This document shows, in pieces, positions 29,719 to 39,672 of a stretch of 64,000 nucleotides of DNA. Numbering within the stretch: position 1 is the first letter of the stretch; each line of letters starts with the position of its first letter. The stretch lies in assembly GCA_947501115.1 (NCBI GenBank), contig CANMVX010000012.1:39788-103787 (forward strand), read 5' to 3'. The position numbers and the translations under genes are program-made. Origin of the DNA: Haliscomenobacteraceae bacterium. GTDB taxonomy: Bacteria; Bacteroidota; Bacteroidia; Chitinophagales; Saprospiraceae. The notes under the pieces were generated by a model. That model searched no databases. It had not been told where the DNA came from and saw nothing but the letters and a program-made list of their open reading frames with translations.

Positions 29719-31839
29719 TTAACCCTTTGCCTTTTCAATAATTTCTTTTGATACACCTGATGGTGCCTCACTGTAGTGAGCAAATTCCATCGACGAAGTG
29801 GCTCTACCAGAGGTGATGGTACGAAGTTGGGTAACATATCCAAACATTTCAGATAACGGAACTTCAGCTGCAATACTTACAGCACCCGGTCTTGGTTCCT
29901 GACCTTTTGGCATACCTCTTCTTCTATTCAAGTCACCGATGACCGGACCTACGTAATCCTCTGGTGTTACTACCTCTAGTTTCATGATTGGCTCCATCAA
30001 AACAGGTCCTGCTTTAAATGCAGCTGCTCTAAATCCTTCCTTTGCGCAAAGTTCAAAAGCTATTGGCTTTGAATCCACTGCGTGCATAGAACCATCAAAA
30101 ACTCTAACTTTCATACTATCCAAAGAATAGCCTGCAAGTACACCATTATCCATCATAGCTTTGAAACCGTCAGATATTGGCTTGATGTAATTTTTATCGA
30201 TAGATCCACCTACAATATCCCACTGGAACTGTAAACGTGTTTTACCTGATTTGAAGTCGTCTGAATCCAAGAAGGTTTCATCAGCTGGCCCTAGTTCAAA
30301 TTCCATATCGGCAAACAAACCAGATCCACCCGTCTGTTTCTTCAAACGCTCTCTGTGAGTAACCGTTTTAGTTAAAGTTTCTTTGTAATTTACCTGAGGT
30401 GCTCCCTGGTTACATTCAACTTTAAATTCACGACGCAAACGATCTACGATGATTTCAAGGTGTAACTCGCCCATTCCACTGATTACCGTCTGATTGGTAT
30501 CTTCATCATATCTAACTCTGAAAGTTGGATCCTCTTCAGCTAATTTAGCTAAAGACATACCTAACTTATCTAAATCTTTCTGTGTTTTTGGCTCAATAGC
30601 AATGGCGATAACGGGTTCCGGGAAAACCATACTCTCCAAAACAATCTGCTTATTCAAGTCACAAAGCGTGTCACCTGTGCGGATATCTTTAAATCCAACC
30701 GCAGCAGCAATATCACCCGCTTCTACTCTATCGATAGGATTTTGCTTGTTTGCATGCATTTGATACAAACGTGAAATCCTCTCTTTATTTCCAGACCTTG
30801 TATTCATTACGTAAGAACCAGCGTCAAGTGCACCAGAATAAACTCTCATGAAGGCTAAACGACCCACAAAAGGATCTGTAGCAATTTTGAAAGCTAATGC
30901 TGCAAACGGTTCAGTGATAGAAGGTTTACGGTACACTTCTTCGTCAGTATCAGGGTCAATCCCTTTTACAGCCTCTATATCAAGAGGAGAAGGCATGAAT
31001 GCACAAACAGCATCGAGCAATGCTTGTACCCCTTTATTTTTGAACGCCGAACCACACATCATGGGAACGAACTTCAAATCACAAACCGCCTGACGGATAG
31101 CCATTCTCATTTCGTCAGCTGAGATAGAATTTGGATCTTCGAAGAATTTCTCCATCAAAGTATCATCATATTCAGCTACCGCTTCTAACAACTTAGATCT
31201 CCATTCGAAAACAGTGTCTACTAAATCTTCAGGAATAGGTATAATTTCATAGGTAGAACCCTGATCGTGTTCGTTCCATACGATAGCTTGGTTGGTAATT
31301 AAATCAACTACCCCTCTAAAACGTTCCTCAGCACCGATTGGCACCTGCAATGGAATAGCTGTAGAACCCAATTTAGTTTGAACGTCATTTACGACATTAA
31401 AAAAATCAGCACCAGAGCGGTCCATTTTGTTAACGAAACCAATTCTTGGAACTTTGTAATTATCAGCAAGTCTCCAGTTAGTTTCAGATTGAGGCTCTAC
31501 ACCACTTACTGCACAAAACAAAAAGCAAAGACCATCGAGAACACGTAAAGATCTATTCACCTCAACGGTAAAATCTACGTGACCTGGGGTATCAATAATG
31601 TTTAGAACATATTCATTGTCCTTCCATGACCAGGCAGACTTCGTGGCGGCAGAAGTAATAGTAATACCTCTTTCCTGCTCTTGTTCCATCCAGTCCATGG
31701 TAGCAGCACCATCATGAACTTCACCGATTTTATGGCTTATACCCGTGTAGAACAAAATACGTTCTGTCGTGGTCGTTTTACCAGCATCTATGTGCGCTGC
31801 GATTCCAATATTTCTAGTAAAAAGTAAGTTATTAGACAT
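29719..31839 (-). CDS. fusA: translation elongation factor G
   Basis: 706 residues. It is the GTPase that drives translocation. The G domain has the P-loop [14 protein letters not shown], switch [14 protein letters not shown] and NKMD (FVNKMDRSG). Domains II to V follow without gaps, with [20 protein letters not shown] in domain III and [14 protein letters not shown] in domain V. Its presence in the str cluster and its clean domain IV indicate the main EF-G and not a paralogue of the fusidic-acid-resistance or recycling type. Confidence 0.98.
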   Translation of the reverse strand: MSNNLLFTRNIGIAAHIDAGKTTTTERILFYTGISHKIGEVHDGAATMDWMEQEQERGITITSAATKSAWSWKDNEYVLNIIDTPGHVDFTVEVNRSLRVLDGLCFLFCAVSGVEPQSETNWRLADNYKVPRIGFVNKMDRSGADFFNVVNDVQTKLGSTAIPLQVPIGAEERFRGVVDLITNQAIVWNEHDQGSTYEIIPIPEDLVDTVFEWRSKLLEAVAEYDDTLMEKFFEDPNSISADEMRMAIRQAVCDLKFVPMMCGSAFKNKGVQALLDAVCAFMPSPLDIEAVKGIDPDTDEEVYRKPSITEPFAALAFKIATDPFVGRLAFMRVYSGALDAGSYVMNTRSGNKERISRLYQMHANKQNPIDRVEAGDIAAAVGFKDIRTGDTLCDLNKQIVLESMVFPEPVIAIAIEPKTQKDLDKLGMSLAKLAEEDPTFRVRYDEDTNQTVISGMGELHLEIIVDRLRREFKVECNQGAPQVNYKETLTKTVTHRERLKKQTGGSGLFADMEFELGPADETFLDSDDFKSGKTRLQFQWDIVGGSIDKNYIKPISDGFKAMMDNGVLAGYSLDSMKVRVFDGSMHAVDSKPIAFELCAKEGFRAAAFKAGPVLMEPIMKLEVVTPEDYVGPVIGDLNRRRGMPKGQEPRPGAVSIAAEVPLSEMFGYVTQLRTITSGRATSSMEFAHYSEAPSGVSKEIIEKAKG

Positions 31840-31882
31840 TTTCGGACCTAAAATAGGTATTTATAAAATTTTGACAGATGGT

Positions 31883-32350
31883 TTATACACGAAAGTGAGC
31901 GAAAGCACGATTAGATTCCGCCATTCTGTGCGTATCTTCTTTTTTCTTAACAGCAGCACCTTCACCTTTGCTTGCAGCAATCACTTCAGAGGCTAACTTT
32001 TCAGCCATGCCTTTTCCGCTACGTTGTCTTGAAAAGCGAATCAGCCATTTCATACCAATAGAAACTTTGCGCTTTGCTCTGATTTCTGTTGGAATCTGAA
32101 AAGTAGCTCCACCTACTCTTCTACTTCTAACTTCCACCATAGGCATGATGTTAGTAAGTGCTTTTTTCCATGTTTCATGCTCGTTAGACTTAGTCTTTTC
32201 ACGAACAATATCCATAGCATCGTAAAAAATACCGAATGCGGTACTCTTTTTACCTTCCCACATCAAATTATTAACGAACTGTGTAACTAGTGTATCGTTA
32301 AAACGGGGGTCAGGCTGAATAATTCTTAGTTTTGGTTTTCTTTTTCTCAT
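31883..32350 (-). CDS. rpsG: 30S ribosomal protein S7 (uS7)
   Basis: 155 residues. It nucleates assembly of the 30S head and binds near the E site. Seen are [40 protein letters not shown] and [13 protein letters not shown]. It lies 53 bases after rpsL and 43 before fusA. Confidence 0.98.
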   Translation of the reverse strand: MRKRKPKLRIIQPDPRFNDTLVTQFVNNLMWEGKKSTAFGIFYDAMDIVREKTKSNEHETWKKALTNIMPMVEVRSRRVGGATFQIPTEIRAKRKVSIGMKWLIRFSRQRSGKGMAEKLASEVIAASKGEGAAVKKKEDTHRMAESNRAFAHFRV

Positions 32351-32403
32351 TTTGAATTAGCGGTTTCTCGCTCAGATTATTAGGACGAACCTGTGAAACA
32401 TAA

Positions 32404-32787
32404 TTACTTTTTAACCGGCTTAGGTGTTTTAGCACCATATTTAGAACGGCTTTTTTTACGGTTGTTCACACCAGCAGTATCTAGTGCGCCGCGTACGATA
32501 GTATAACGTACTCCAGGTAAATCTTTTACCCTTCCTCCGCGAATTAACACGATAGAGTGTTCTTGCAAATTGTGACCTTCACCTGGGATGTAAGCAATAA
32601 CCTCAATTCCGTTTGTTAAACGAACTTTGGCTACTTTACGAAGCGCTGAATTTGGCTTCTTTGGCGTAGTCGTGTAAACTCTCGTACAAACTGCACGTTT
32701 CTGAGGACAAGAATCTAACGCTCTGGTTTTGCTCTTCTCTTTGATTTGGAGCCTGCCCTTGCGAACCAACTGATTTATAGTAGGCAT
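32404..32787 (-). CDS. rpsL: 30S ribosomal protein S12 (uS12)
   Basis: 127 residues. It lies at the decoding centre. Seen are [20 protein letters not shown], the streptomycin-related loops [13 protein letters not shown] and [11 protein letters not shown] with the two wild-type lysines, and [18 protein letters not shown]. It is the first gene of the block; a consensus promoter is placed about 95 bases upstream, leaving a long leader. Confidence 0.98.
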   Translation of the reverse strand: MPTINQLVRKGRLQIKEKSKTRALDSCPQKRAVCTRVYTTTPKKPNSALRKVAKVRLTNGIEVIAYIPGEGHNLQEHSIVLIRGGRVKDLPGVRYTIVRGALDTAGVNNRKKSRSKYGAKTPKPVKK

Positions 32788-32879
32788 ACCTTCTAAAAGT
32801 TTTACTGTAAGTGGCTTGATTATTTACTTTCTATCAATAACTTGTTTTAACAAAAACCTCATTATTCCAAAAGCGAAGG

Positions 32880-32911
32880 CAAAGGTAAGTTTTTAATCTT
32901 ATCTATCCAAA
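32880..32911 (-). promoter_or_regulatory. consensus Bacteroidota promoter of the str-S10-spc-alpha block
   Basis: Read on the minus strand: TTTG (32911-32908), 20 bases, then TACCTTTG (32887-32880). Both elements match the known TTTG / TAnnTTTG consensus at the standard spacing. The expected start near 32875 leaves a leader of almost 90 bases before rpsL. No equally good match was seen inside the block. Confidence 0.85.
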
Positions 32912-32945
32912 GGAATTATAGAAATTATTAAAAATACCTGATTAA

Positions 32946-32977
32946 TTTCTTAAAATTAATATTTGTGCTTACGTTTG
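32946..32977 (+). promoter_or_regulatory. promoter of the acyl-ACP thioesterase gene
   Basis: TTTC (32946-32949), 20 bases, then TACGTTTG (32970-32977); the -7 box is exact and the -33 box differs in one base. The expected start near 32983 gives a leader of about 25 bases. It lies back to back with the str promoter, the two pointing away from each other but with overlapping upstream sequence. Confidence 0.65.
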
Positions 32978-33006
32978 ATATACCTTTTAACCTATATAAC
33001 TTATAA

Positions 33007-33762
33007 ATGTCCCAAATAACTGACATTAAATACCGCACTGATTTTACAGTTCGCGCCGCTGAAACAGATTATACCAGACAATTAACTTTACCTGGTTTAC
33101 TCAGAGTTTTTCACGAAGCATCTCTGCAAAGTGTTATCAAACTCGGTCTGTCTATCTGGCATTTAGAAAAATACAATGCCTCCTGGGTTTTATTAAGAAA
33201 GGAAGTTAATCTTTACAAAATGCCCGTTCTGGGCGACTCCATTACCGTGGAAACTTTTCCCTCCGGTGCAGACAGGCATTTGACCTACAGAGATTTTAAA
33301 GCTTTTGATCAACAAGGCAACCTTCTCGCTACCGCAAGTTCTTCCTGGCTACTGATGGAATTAAATGAAAGAAAAATGATGGCTATTCCTCCCGAATTGG
33401 TTCAATCTATTGAACGTTTCTTTCCAGATCCCTCCGATTGTCTCCCAAGACCTTCCGGTAAATTACCCTTAGTGTCAAATGCAGATTTTGAATGGAATGC
33501 TCAGGTAGGTTGGTTCGATTTGGATTTCAATTATCATTTGAACAATGTAACCTACGCTTCCTGGATGCTCAACGCACTACCAGAATCTGTTTTTAAATCA
33601 AAAACTTTATCTAATTTTCAAATAAGATATACCAAAGAAGCCTTGTTGAATGATCAAATACATTGTTCAACTCAACAGATAAATGAGTTTCAATTTAGCC
33701 ACCAACTCAATAGAGTCTCCGATGGGGCAGACCTTGCTTATGGTAAAAGTAGTTGGATTTAA
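33007..33762 (+). CDS. acyl-ACP thioesterase (FatA-like)
   Basis: 251 residues. It releases free fatty acids from acyl carrier protein. Two hotdog domains are present: the first with ETDYTRQLTLPGLLRVFHEA and ASWVLLRKEVNLYKMPVLGD, the second with the active-site segment DLDFNYHLNNVTYASWMLN, which supplies the Asp, Asn and His of the family. The gene stands alone, divergent from rpsL and convergent with the symporter gene. Confidence 0.9.
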   Translation: MSQITDIKYRTDFTVRAAETDYTRQLTLPGLLRVFHEASLQSVIKLGLSIWHLEKYNASWVLLRKEVNLYKMPVLGDSITVETFPSGADRHLTYRDFKAFDQQGNLLATASSSWLLMELNERKMMAIPPELVQSIERFFPDPSDCLPRPSGKLPLVSNADFEWNAQVGWFDLDFNYHLNNVTYASWMLNALPESVFKSKTLSNFQIRYTKEALLNDQIHCSTQQINEFQFSHQLNRVSDGADLAYGKSSWI

Positions 33763-33797
33763 TTCATCAACTTCATTGCATTGTTGAAATTGATGAA
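33763..33797. other. stem-loop between convergent genes
   Basis: TTCATCAACTTCA pairs with TGAAATTGATGAA (one mismatch) around an 8-base loop, directly after the thioesterase stop codon. No T run follows on either strand, so it is more a 3'-end stabiliser or weak terminator than a standard terminator. Confidence 0.5.
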
Positions 33798-33830
33798 CAT
33801 AACAAAACATTGCTACCCGAAAACTATTAG

Positions 33831-35459
33831 TTAATAGTACACCGTGTAGAGTGCGGCCAAAATGCCAAGTATTAATATTGAACCAATAATAAATGCTGGT
33901 TTAACTTCCAACATTGATTTCTCAAAGGGTAATATCTCTTTTCTTTGAACGCTGGAAGGAGTCATCAAACTAATAATAATCATTAGGAATAAGACAATCC
34001 AAAAGGTGATAAACATTCTATCTAAAAACGGGTAAACAGGGAACACTCCTCCCGTCCAGTCTGGTAGAAACTTTAAGGTTGCTGATAATGGAATAGTTAG
34101 AATAGTACCAAATAAGGCTGCTCCTGATGTTGTTTTTTTCCAAAACAAGCCTAAAAGAAAGATCGCTAATACGCCGGGAGATAAAAAGCCTACATATTCT
34201 TGTATGAACTGATATGCCTGATCCAGACTTCTTAATGCGGGAGCAACAAAAGCCGCCACCGTTATAGATATAACTACAGCCCAACGTCCTGTATTAACCA
34301 ACTGCTTTTCAGAAGCATTGGTGTTTATCATCTTTTTATAGATATCCAAAGAAAATATAGTTGAAATACTATTTGCCTTGCCAGCTAAAGACGCCACTAC
34401 CGCAGCCGTTAACGCAGCAAAAGCTACCCCTTTCAAACCTGAAGGCAATAAATTCATGAGGGTAGGATAAGCCTGATCAGGTTTTATAACTCCGTCCATG
34501 CTCATTTCATTTTGAAAAAGTCCATTCTCATGAAGAACAAACATAGCAATACCGGGAATTACCACTATGAGTGGCACCAGTAATTTAAGGAATGCGGCAA
34601 ATAATATCCCATTTCTTGCCGTGGCTAAATCAGCTCCCAAAGCTCTTTGAACAATATATTGATTACAGCCCCAATAAGCCAGATTGTTAATCAACATACC
34701 CCCAAAAATAACACCGAGTCCCGGCAATTTATCATAATGAGGATGCCCCTTTTCCAGAATAAGATGAAAATGACCGGGCGCTTCCTGTTTTAAAATACTC
34801 AAGCCTGCCATAAAATCTTTTCCAAATCCAAATTCCTCAGATAAAAGCGTAAGTGATAAATACGTCGTTACCAGTCCTCCAAGAATTAAAACAGCTACTT
34901 GTATGACGTCTGTGTATCCAATTACCCGCATACCACCAATGGTTACTATAATGGAAAACAAACTGAGGGAAACGACACAAGTCATGAATGATATATTTGC
35001 TATGGATGTAATGGCCAAAGCACCTAGATATATAATGGAAGTAAGATTTACAAACACATAGACTAACAACCAGAAAAGAGCCATAATACTGCTTACCTGC
35101 TCGTTATATCGGGTAGCAAGAAATTGTGGCATGGTATAAATCCTGTTTTTTAAAAACATAGGAATAAAAAACAGGGCAACAATAATTAATACCAGACCTG
35201 ACATCCATTCATAAGAAGATATAGCCAATCCTATGGCAAAACCAGAACCAGACATACCGATGAAATGCTCAGCCGATATATTAGAAGCAATTAACGAGGC
35301 ACCAATGGCCCACCATGTTAATGAACCTTCCGCAAGGAAAAATTCCTGGGCCGTTTCATTCTTTGCCGTCTTTCGTTTGTAAATCCAAATTCCATAGGCT
35401 GCAACCAGGATGAAATAAAGAAAAAATACTAAATAATCAGCTAGTTGCAGGGTATTCAT
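33831..35459 (-). CDS. sodium/solute symporter, SGLT-like (SSS family)
   Basis: 542 residues with about 14 membrane helices. The N-terminal stretch WWAIGASLIASNISAEHFIG and GMSGSGFAIGLAISSYEWM is characteristic of the SGLT/vSGLT branch, which moves sugars or polyols with sodium. A cytosolic loop and the segment AYWGCNQYIVQRALGA follow, also conserved in SGLTs. It starts 4 bases after the stop of a myo-inositol oxygenase gene, so inositol is the most likely substrate, though this is inferred from position only. Confidence 0.87.
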   Translation of the reverse strand: MNTLQLADYLVFFLYFILVAAYGIWIYKRKTAKNETAQEFFLAEGSLTWWAIGASLIASNISAEHFIGMSGSGFAIGLAISSYEWMSGLVLIIVALFFIPMFLKNRIYTMPQFLATRYNEQVSSIMALFWLLVYVFVNLTSIIYLGALAITSIANISFMTCVVSLSLFSIIVTIGGMRVIGYTDVIQVAVLILGGLVTTYLSLTLLSEEFGFGKDFMAGLSILKQEAPGHFHLILEKGHPHYDKLPGLGVIFGGMLINNLAYWGCNQYIVQRALGADLATARNGILFAAFLKLLVPLIVVIPGIAMFVLHENGLFQNEMSMDGVIKPDQAYPTLMNLLPSGLKGVAFAALTAAVVASLAGKANSISTIFSLDIYKKMINTNASEKQLVNTGRWAVVISITVAAFVAPALRSLDQAYQFIQEYVGFLSPGVLAIFLLGLFWKKTTSGAALFGTILTIPLSATLKFLPDWTGGVFPVYPFLDRMFITFWIVLFLMIIISLMTPSSVQRKEILPFEKSMLEVKPAFIIGSILILGILAALYTVYY

Positions 35460-35463
35460 CTAA

Positions 35464-36342
35464 TTAAAATTTCAGGGTTTCCGGTAAATATTTCTTCAGT
35501 AAGTTCGTGTAATATGGGCGTAATTCATCCCAATTTGGTGGCTCCGGATTTTTAGAATACAGATCGTAAGGGTTAAATAATTTTACCCACGGCAACATCG
35601 CTTTATCATGATCATCGAGCAAATATTCATAGGCACCTTCTCTATGCCAGGCATAAAAAGAGTGATATCTAAGCATATACAGACCTTCTTCCGGAATATA
35701 ATTTTTCATTATCTGATAAATATATTCGTCATGCCCCCAAGACATATCCACATTTCTCAATCCACAATTTTTTTCATAAACGCCTAGCTCAGAATTATAT
35801 CTCGCATCAGTAAAATCGACATTTTCTGAAAAAAATTCAGGATAAACTATTTTATCAGAATAAGCACAACCTACGGGAAAAGTGTCTCCGACCACAGCCC
35901 ATTGAGGCTCACCAAAAAGACAAAGAACTTTACCCATGTCATGCATGAGACCGACTAAAACCATCCAATCTGGATGACCATCGCGACGAATCGCTTCTGA
36001 AGTCTGTAAAAGGTGCTGAAATTGATCTAAATCTGTATCCGGATCAGAATCATCTACCAATTGATTTAAAAAGTCAAAGGCATCCCACAGGGACATTTCC
36101 TTTCTACTAAAAGAAAGGTATTCCTTTTGTTTTTCCTTTACAAAGGCAAACGATTGGTGTGTATGATTTAATTTGTAAAATTCCTTCACTGTATCTCTTG
36201 CCGGCTCCTCATAGTTGCGATATGCTTCCGTCGCTTTCGAGGTAGCAATATCCTCTGGATTAGGATAACGACGTAAAAGGTCGTCTTCCCATTCATCTAA
36301 ACTGGCCAATGGCTGATTTTGATTCTCTATAACATGCGTCAT
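35464..36342 (-). CDS. myo-inositol oxygenase
   Basis: 292 residues from ATG 36342 (MTHVIENQ); the frame continues to a TTG at 36372. The enzyme cleaves myo-inositol with oxygen to D-glucuronate. The diiron ligands are visible in order: His in FQHLLQTSEAIR, His-Asp in LVGLMHDMGKVL, His in MSWGHDEYIYQI, His in RYHSFYAWHREG, and Asp in EYLLDDHDK. The substrate-binding part GDTFPVGCAYSDKIVYPEFF is also kept. It lies between dcd and the symporter. A bacterial MIOX is uncommon outside Bacteroidota and a few other groups. Confidence 0.93.
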   Translation of the reverse strand: MTHVIENQNQPLASLDEWEDDLLRRYPNPEDIATSKATEAYRNYEEPARDTVKEFYKLNHTHQSFAFVKEKQKEYLSFSRKEMSLWDAFDFLNQLVDDSDPDTDLDQFQHLLQTSEAIRRDGHPDWMVLVGLMHDMGKVLCLFGEPQWAVVGDTFPVGCAYSDKIVYPEFFSENVDFTDARYNSELGVYEKNCGLRNVDMSWGHDEYIYQIMKNYIPEEGLYMLRYHSFYAWHREGAYEYLLDDHDKAMLPWVKLFNPYDLYSKNPEPPNWDELRPYYTNLLKKYLPETLKF

Positions 36343-36382
36343 ATTCGTAGATTTATTAAAACAAGATAACAAAAATATTTAT

Positions 36383-36919
36383 TTATTGGAAATTTTTCCA
36401 CATTTTGCTTTCCATGGGCTTCATAGTTCTCTCATTATATTTTGCGTCCAGCTTTTTATTATAGTAGCGAGAAATTTCGCCGGCCACCTGGAAATAAATC
36501 AATTGACCGATAGGCATTCCCGCGTAAACTCTCACAGGTTGGGTACAAGAAATTTCAAGAGTCCAGTGGTTACAAAATCCGACATCTCCCTTTCCTGCTG
36601 TAGCATGAATATCTATACCGAGTCGACCAACGCTTGATTTTCCCTCAAGAAAAGGCACTGTATTATGTGTTTCTGTGTATTCTAAGGTTGAGCCAAGATA
36701 TAATACGCCAGGTTTTAAAATGATACCCTCCTCCGGAATTTCAAACTGAGTAATTTCATTGGGTAGTTTAGCGTCGAGCACCTCCGCCGTATAATTTGCC
36801 AGATACTTTGAAAGGTGCACATCATAGGAATTGGTACCCAGGCAGACGGGATCAAAGGGCTCAATAATAATTTCGCCATTCGAAATAGCTTGTTGTATCA
36901 TAACGTCGCTTAGAATCAT
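36383..36919 (-). CDS. dcd: dCTP deaminase
   Basis: 178 residues. It deaminates dCTP to dUTP, feeding dTTP synthesis. The trimer-forming dUTPase-like fold shows LEGKSSVGRLG, HATAGKGDVGFCNHWTLEIS (with the catalytic Glu) and RVYAGMPIGQLIYFQV. The loop has EGKSS where E. coli has DGRSS. Whether it also hydrolyses dUTP cannot be told. It starts 3 bases after the beta-mannosidase stop and is followed by MIOX after 40 bases, an unexpected place for a nucleotide enzyme. Confidence 0.92.
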   Translation of the reverse strand: MILSDVMIQQAISNGEIIIEPFDPVCLGTNSYDVHLSKYLANYTAEVLDAKLPNEITQFEIPEEGIILKPGVLYLGSTLEYTETHNTVPFLEGKSSVGRLGIDIHATAGKGDVGFCNHWTLEISCTQPVRVYAGMPIGQLIYFQVAGEISRYYNKKLDAKYNERTMKPMESKMWKNFQ

Positions 36920-36922
36920 TTT

Positions 36923-39529
36923 CTAGTTTTTTAGGGTATCCTGAAGTGTTAATATTTTCAAATCTTCTGTTGTCAATGTTTTATTTACCAATGATTTAGG
37001 GGAAAAATACACGATTAATTCCTCTCCGGGAATAATATCCATGTAATTTTCCGAAAAGAAACCTTCCATCTCTGGAAAATCAAGATAAACGTTTTTAGCT
37101 AATTTAGCAGCTGTCAATTTTATAATATAGACCAATCCATTGTTTTCAATAGTATAATTAAGGCCATGATTTTCGGGTAAATCGAGCTCTTTCACTGGCG
37201 TAAAATAATGAAGATCACGGGCATGAACTTTATTATTCGTATCGACTGCCAATAATTCTAATAACAAGCGTTTTGCATTCTGCCCTTTTGGAATCCATTC
37301 GTGGAGTTGAAGAATAGCCAATTCCTTAGAAGTATTTGAAGGGGTAAAGAAGGGAATTTCCTTAGATTGGAGAATATTTCCGTCAAAATCGAACAGATTA
37401 AGTTTTAGTGATAAAGAATCGGTGGTAATTTTATCAGATACTGCACGAATTTCCAGGTGTTTGTTATGTTGTCTGACGCTAACGAGAAGGGGTGAAAAAG
37501 CAGCTTTAACAAAATAGTGCATAGCCTTCCACCGCTGAAAATAATCCACTCCAGACCAGGAGGCTACAGGCCAGCAATCGTTTAATTGCCAATAGAGAGA
37601 GCCCATATTATAAGGCATAGCTTGCCTGTGCGCTTCAATAGCTGTTCGAATACCCTCTGCTTGCAATAATTGGCCTACATAGAGGAAGTGAGCGAAATTT
37701 TCAGGAATCTGATAATGGTCCTCCATGTATTTTTTAATTCTCATATTCCCTATACCACTTCTTTGGTGGGCAGCCATAACCTCTGAGGTAATATCCCAAT
37801 CTTCAGGAATAGTGTAAGAAGTGACGGTTCTCCATTCCGGAAAGGATTGGAAGCCGTATTCACTCATAAACCGACCTATATATTTGTAAAAATCATCAAA
37901 AGGGTGCTGTTCATGCCAAACTCCCCAATAGTGAATATCTCCTGCTGGTGTATTTTTAGAGGCATGATCACCTTCTTTATAGTAAGGTGATGAGGGCCAG
38001 TAAAAAGAATCCCCATGATACTGTTGAACCATTTCTGGTAACAATCTATGGAAAACATCTTCATAGGCTTTCCAGATCAGCTTTCTTTTCTCGGCTCCAT
38101 ATTTTTGTTTCCAGCCCCAGCCTTTAAATTCTTTATATTGTGACCAAGCTACGTCAATTTCATTATTACCGCACCACAAAGCGATAGAGGGATGATTCCG
38201 CAACCTCTTTATATTGTAGATAGCCTCCTCCTTAACTCTTCTTAAAAAATCGGTATCACCGGGAAACATACTGCAAGCAAACATAAAATCTTGCCAAACC
38301 AGGATACCGTATTCATCACAAAGGTCATAAAAAATATCATTTTCATAAAACCCACCGCCCCAAACACGAAGCATGTTCATATTTGCATTAGCGGTTGAAT
38401 GAATGAGCCATTGATATTGTTGGTCAGTTACCCGGGGAATAAATACATCGGAGGGAATATAATTGGCTCCTTTTGCAAAAATGGGTCTTCCGTTGAGTTC
38501 CACATAAAAAGAGGCACCGTCCTTATCGGGCTCCTGAACTATTTTTATAGTTCTAAGACCTATTTTTTTACTTTGAACATCCAGCAACTGCCCCTTGTGA
38601 AATAATTTTAAGTCAAATTGGTATAGATGTGGAGTTCCAAGGTCATGAGTCCACCATCGCTGGGGATTTTCTAGGACGAATGGTTGCACTACGCTATGTT
38701 CTCCTTTTTCCAGATAGATTGACGTTGAGGCAAGTTTATTTTCTCCAGACCATAATTCCAGCGAATAATCACCCGACGATGCCACGACCAATTCGGATAT
38801 ACTTTCCAATTCGGCTAAAGAATCGCTTAGTTTCAGTTGCTTTATGTAAAGATCATTTTGTTTAGCATGAGACCAGGCACGAAGTCTTACCTCTCTAAAA
38901 ATACCCGAACTGACTAATCTGGGACCCCAATCCCAACCAAAATGATAACCTGGTTTTCTAAGAAAAACACTTACTCTGCTATTTTCCAATCCCCCATTTT
39001 CAGATTGATCATTAGAGGCTGGCAAATCAAACCCATGGTTATCAAGCATTTCCAATCCAATCCTTGTAGGAGAATGAAAATAAAGTCTAAGATTATTATC
39101 CCCTTCGCGGAGATATTGTTTTATATCAACCTGCCAGGCAACGAAAAAATTATCTGCTGAAAAAAGGAGGTTTCCATTTAAATAAACATCAACGTAGGTG
39201 TCCAGGCCATCAAATTCCAGGGAAACATGATCTGCGTTTTGCAAAGTTTCCTCCAATTGAAAAGTAACTTTATACTCCCAATCAACTTTATCTACCCATT
39301 GAGCGTCCTTTTCATTGGTTCTAAAAAAGGGGTCCTCCAACTTATTATTTTCCATCAAATCGGTGTGAACCGTACCTGGAACGGAGGCATTTAACCAAAC
39401 AGATTCCCCTGCCTGTCGAAAAAACCATGGTTTATCTAAAGGAATAATTTTCATTTCCATCTGAATTTGAGCAAAAGTGGAGGTAAGATTCGCTGTCAAA
39501 ATAAACAACAAAAGCCATTTTGTTTTCAT
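36923..39529 (-). CDS. beta-mannosidase, glycoside hydrolase family 2
   Basis: 868 residues with a signal peptide (about 1-20, cut likely after TFAQ), so it acts outside the cytoplasm. The sugar-binding domain (about 25-200) begins with KPWFFRQAGESVWLNASVPG, then an Ig-like domain, then the TIM barrel with GGGFYENDIFYDLCDEYGIL, the acid/base in LWCGNNEIDVAW, and the nucleophile Glu in FMSEYGFQSFPEWR. Removing terminal beta-1,4-mannose from mannan or glycan fragments is the family role. It heads the dcd-MIOX-symporter run. Confidence 0.93.
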   Translation of the reverse strand: MKTKWLLLFILTANLTSTFAQIQMEMKIIPLDKPWFFRQAGESVWLNASVPGTVHTDLMENNKLEDPFFRTNEKDAQWVDKVDWEYKVTFQLEETLQNADHVSLEFDGLDTYVDVYLNGNLLFSADNFFVAWQVDIKQYLREGDNNLRLYFHSPTRIGLEMLDNHGFDLPASNDQSENGGLENSRVSVFLRKPGYHFGWDWGPRLVSSGIFREVRLRAWSHAKQNDLYIKQLKLSDSLAELESISELVVASSGDYSLELWSGENKLASTSIYLEKGEHSVVQPFVLENPQRWWTHDLGTPHLYQFDLKLFHKGQLLDVQSKKIGLRTIKIVQEPDKDGASFYVELNGRPIFAKGANYIPSDVFIPRVTDQQYQWLIHSTANANMNMLRVWGGGFYENDIFYDLCDEYGILVWQDFMFACSMFPGDTDFLRRVKEEAIYNIKRLRNHPSIALWCGNNEIDVAWSQYKEFKGWGWKQKYGAEKRKLIWKAYEDVFHRLLPEMVQQYHGDSFYWPSSPYYKEGDHASKNTPAGDIHYWGVWHEQHPFDDFYKYIGRFMSEYGFQSFPEWRTVTSYTIPEDWDITSEVMAAHQRSGIGNMRIKKYMEDHYQIPENFAHFLYVGQLLQAEGIRTAIEAHRQAMPYNMGSLYWQLNDCWPVASWSGVDYFQRWKAMHYFVKAAFSPLLVSVRQHNKHLEIRAVSDKITTDSLSLKLNLFDFDGNILQSKEIPFFTPSNTSKELAILQLHEWIPKGQNAKRLLLELLAVDTNNKVHARDLHYFTPVKELDLPENHGLNYTIENNGLVYIIKLTAAKLAKNVYLDFPEMEGFFSENYMDIIPGEELIVYFSPKSLVNKTLTTEDLKILTLQDTLKN

Positions 39530-39672
39530 CGTTTCTAAAAAGTGGGTAATATATTGATAGTTGAATTAAATACATAATGTTAATAAATAAATTGCAGGTT
39601 AGGAAGGTTTGTGCGAGGTAAATACAATAAGATTGTAATTTAGCCAACTTTTTAAAACCAAATGAAAACCAA

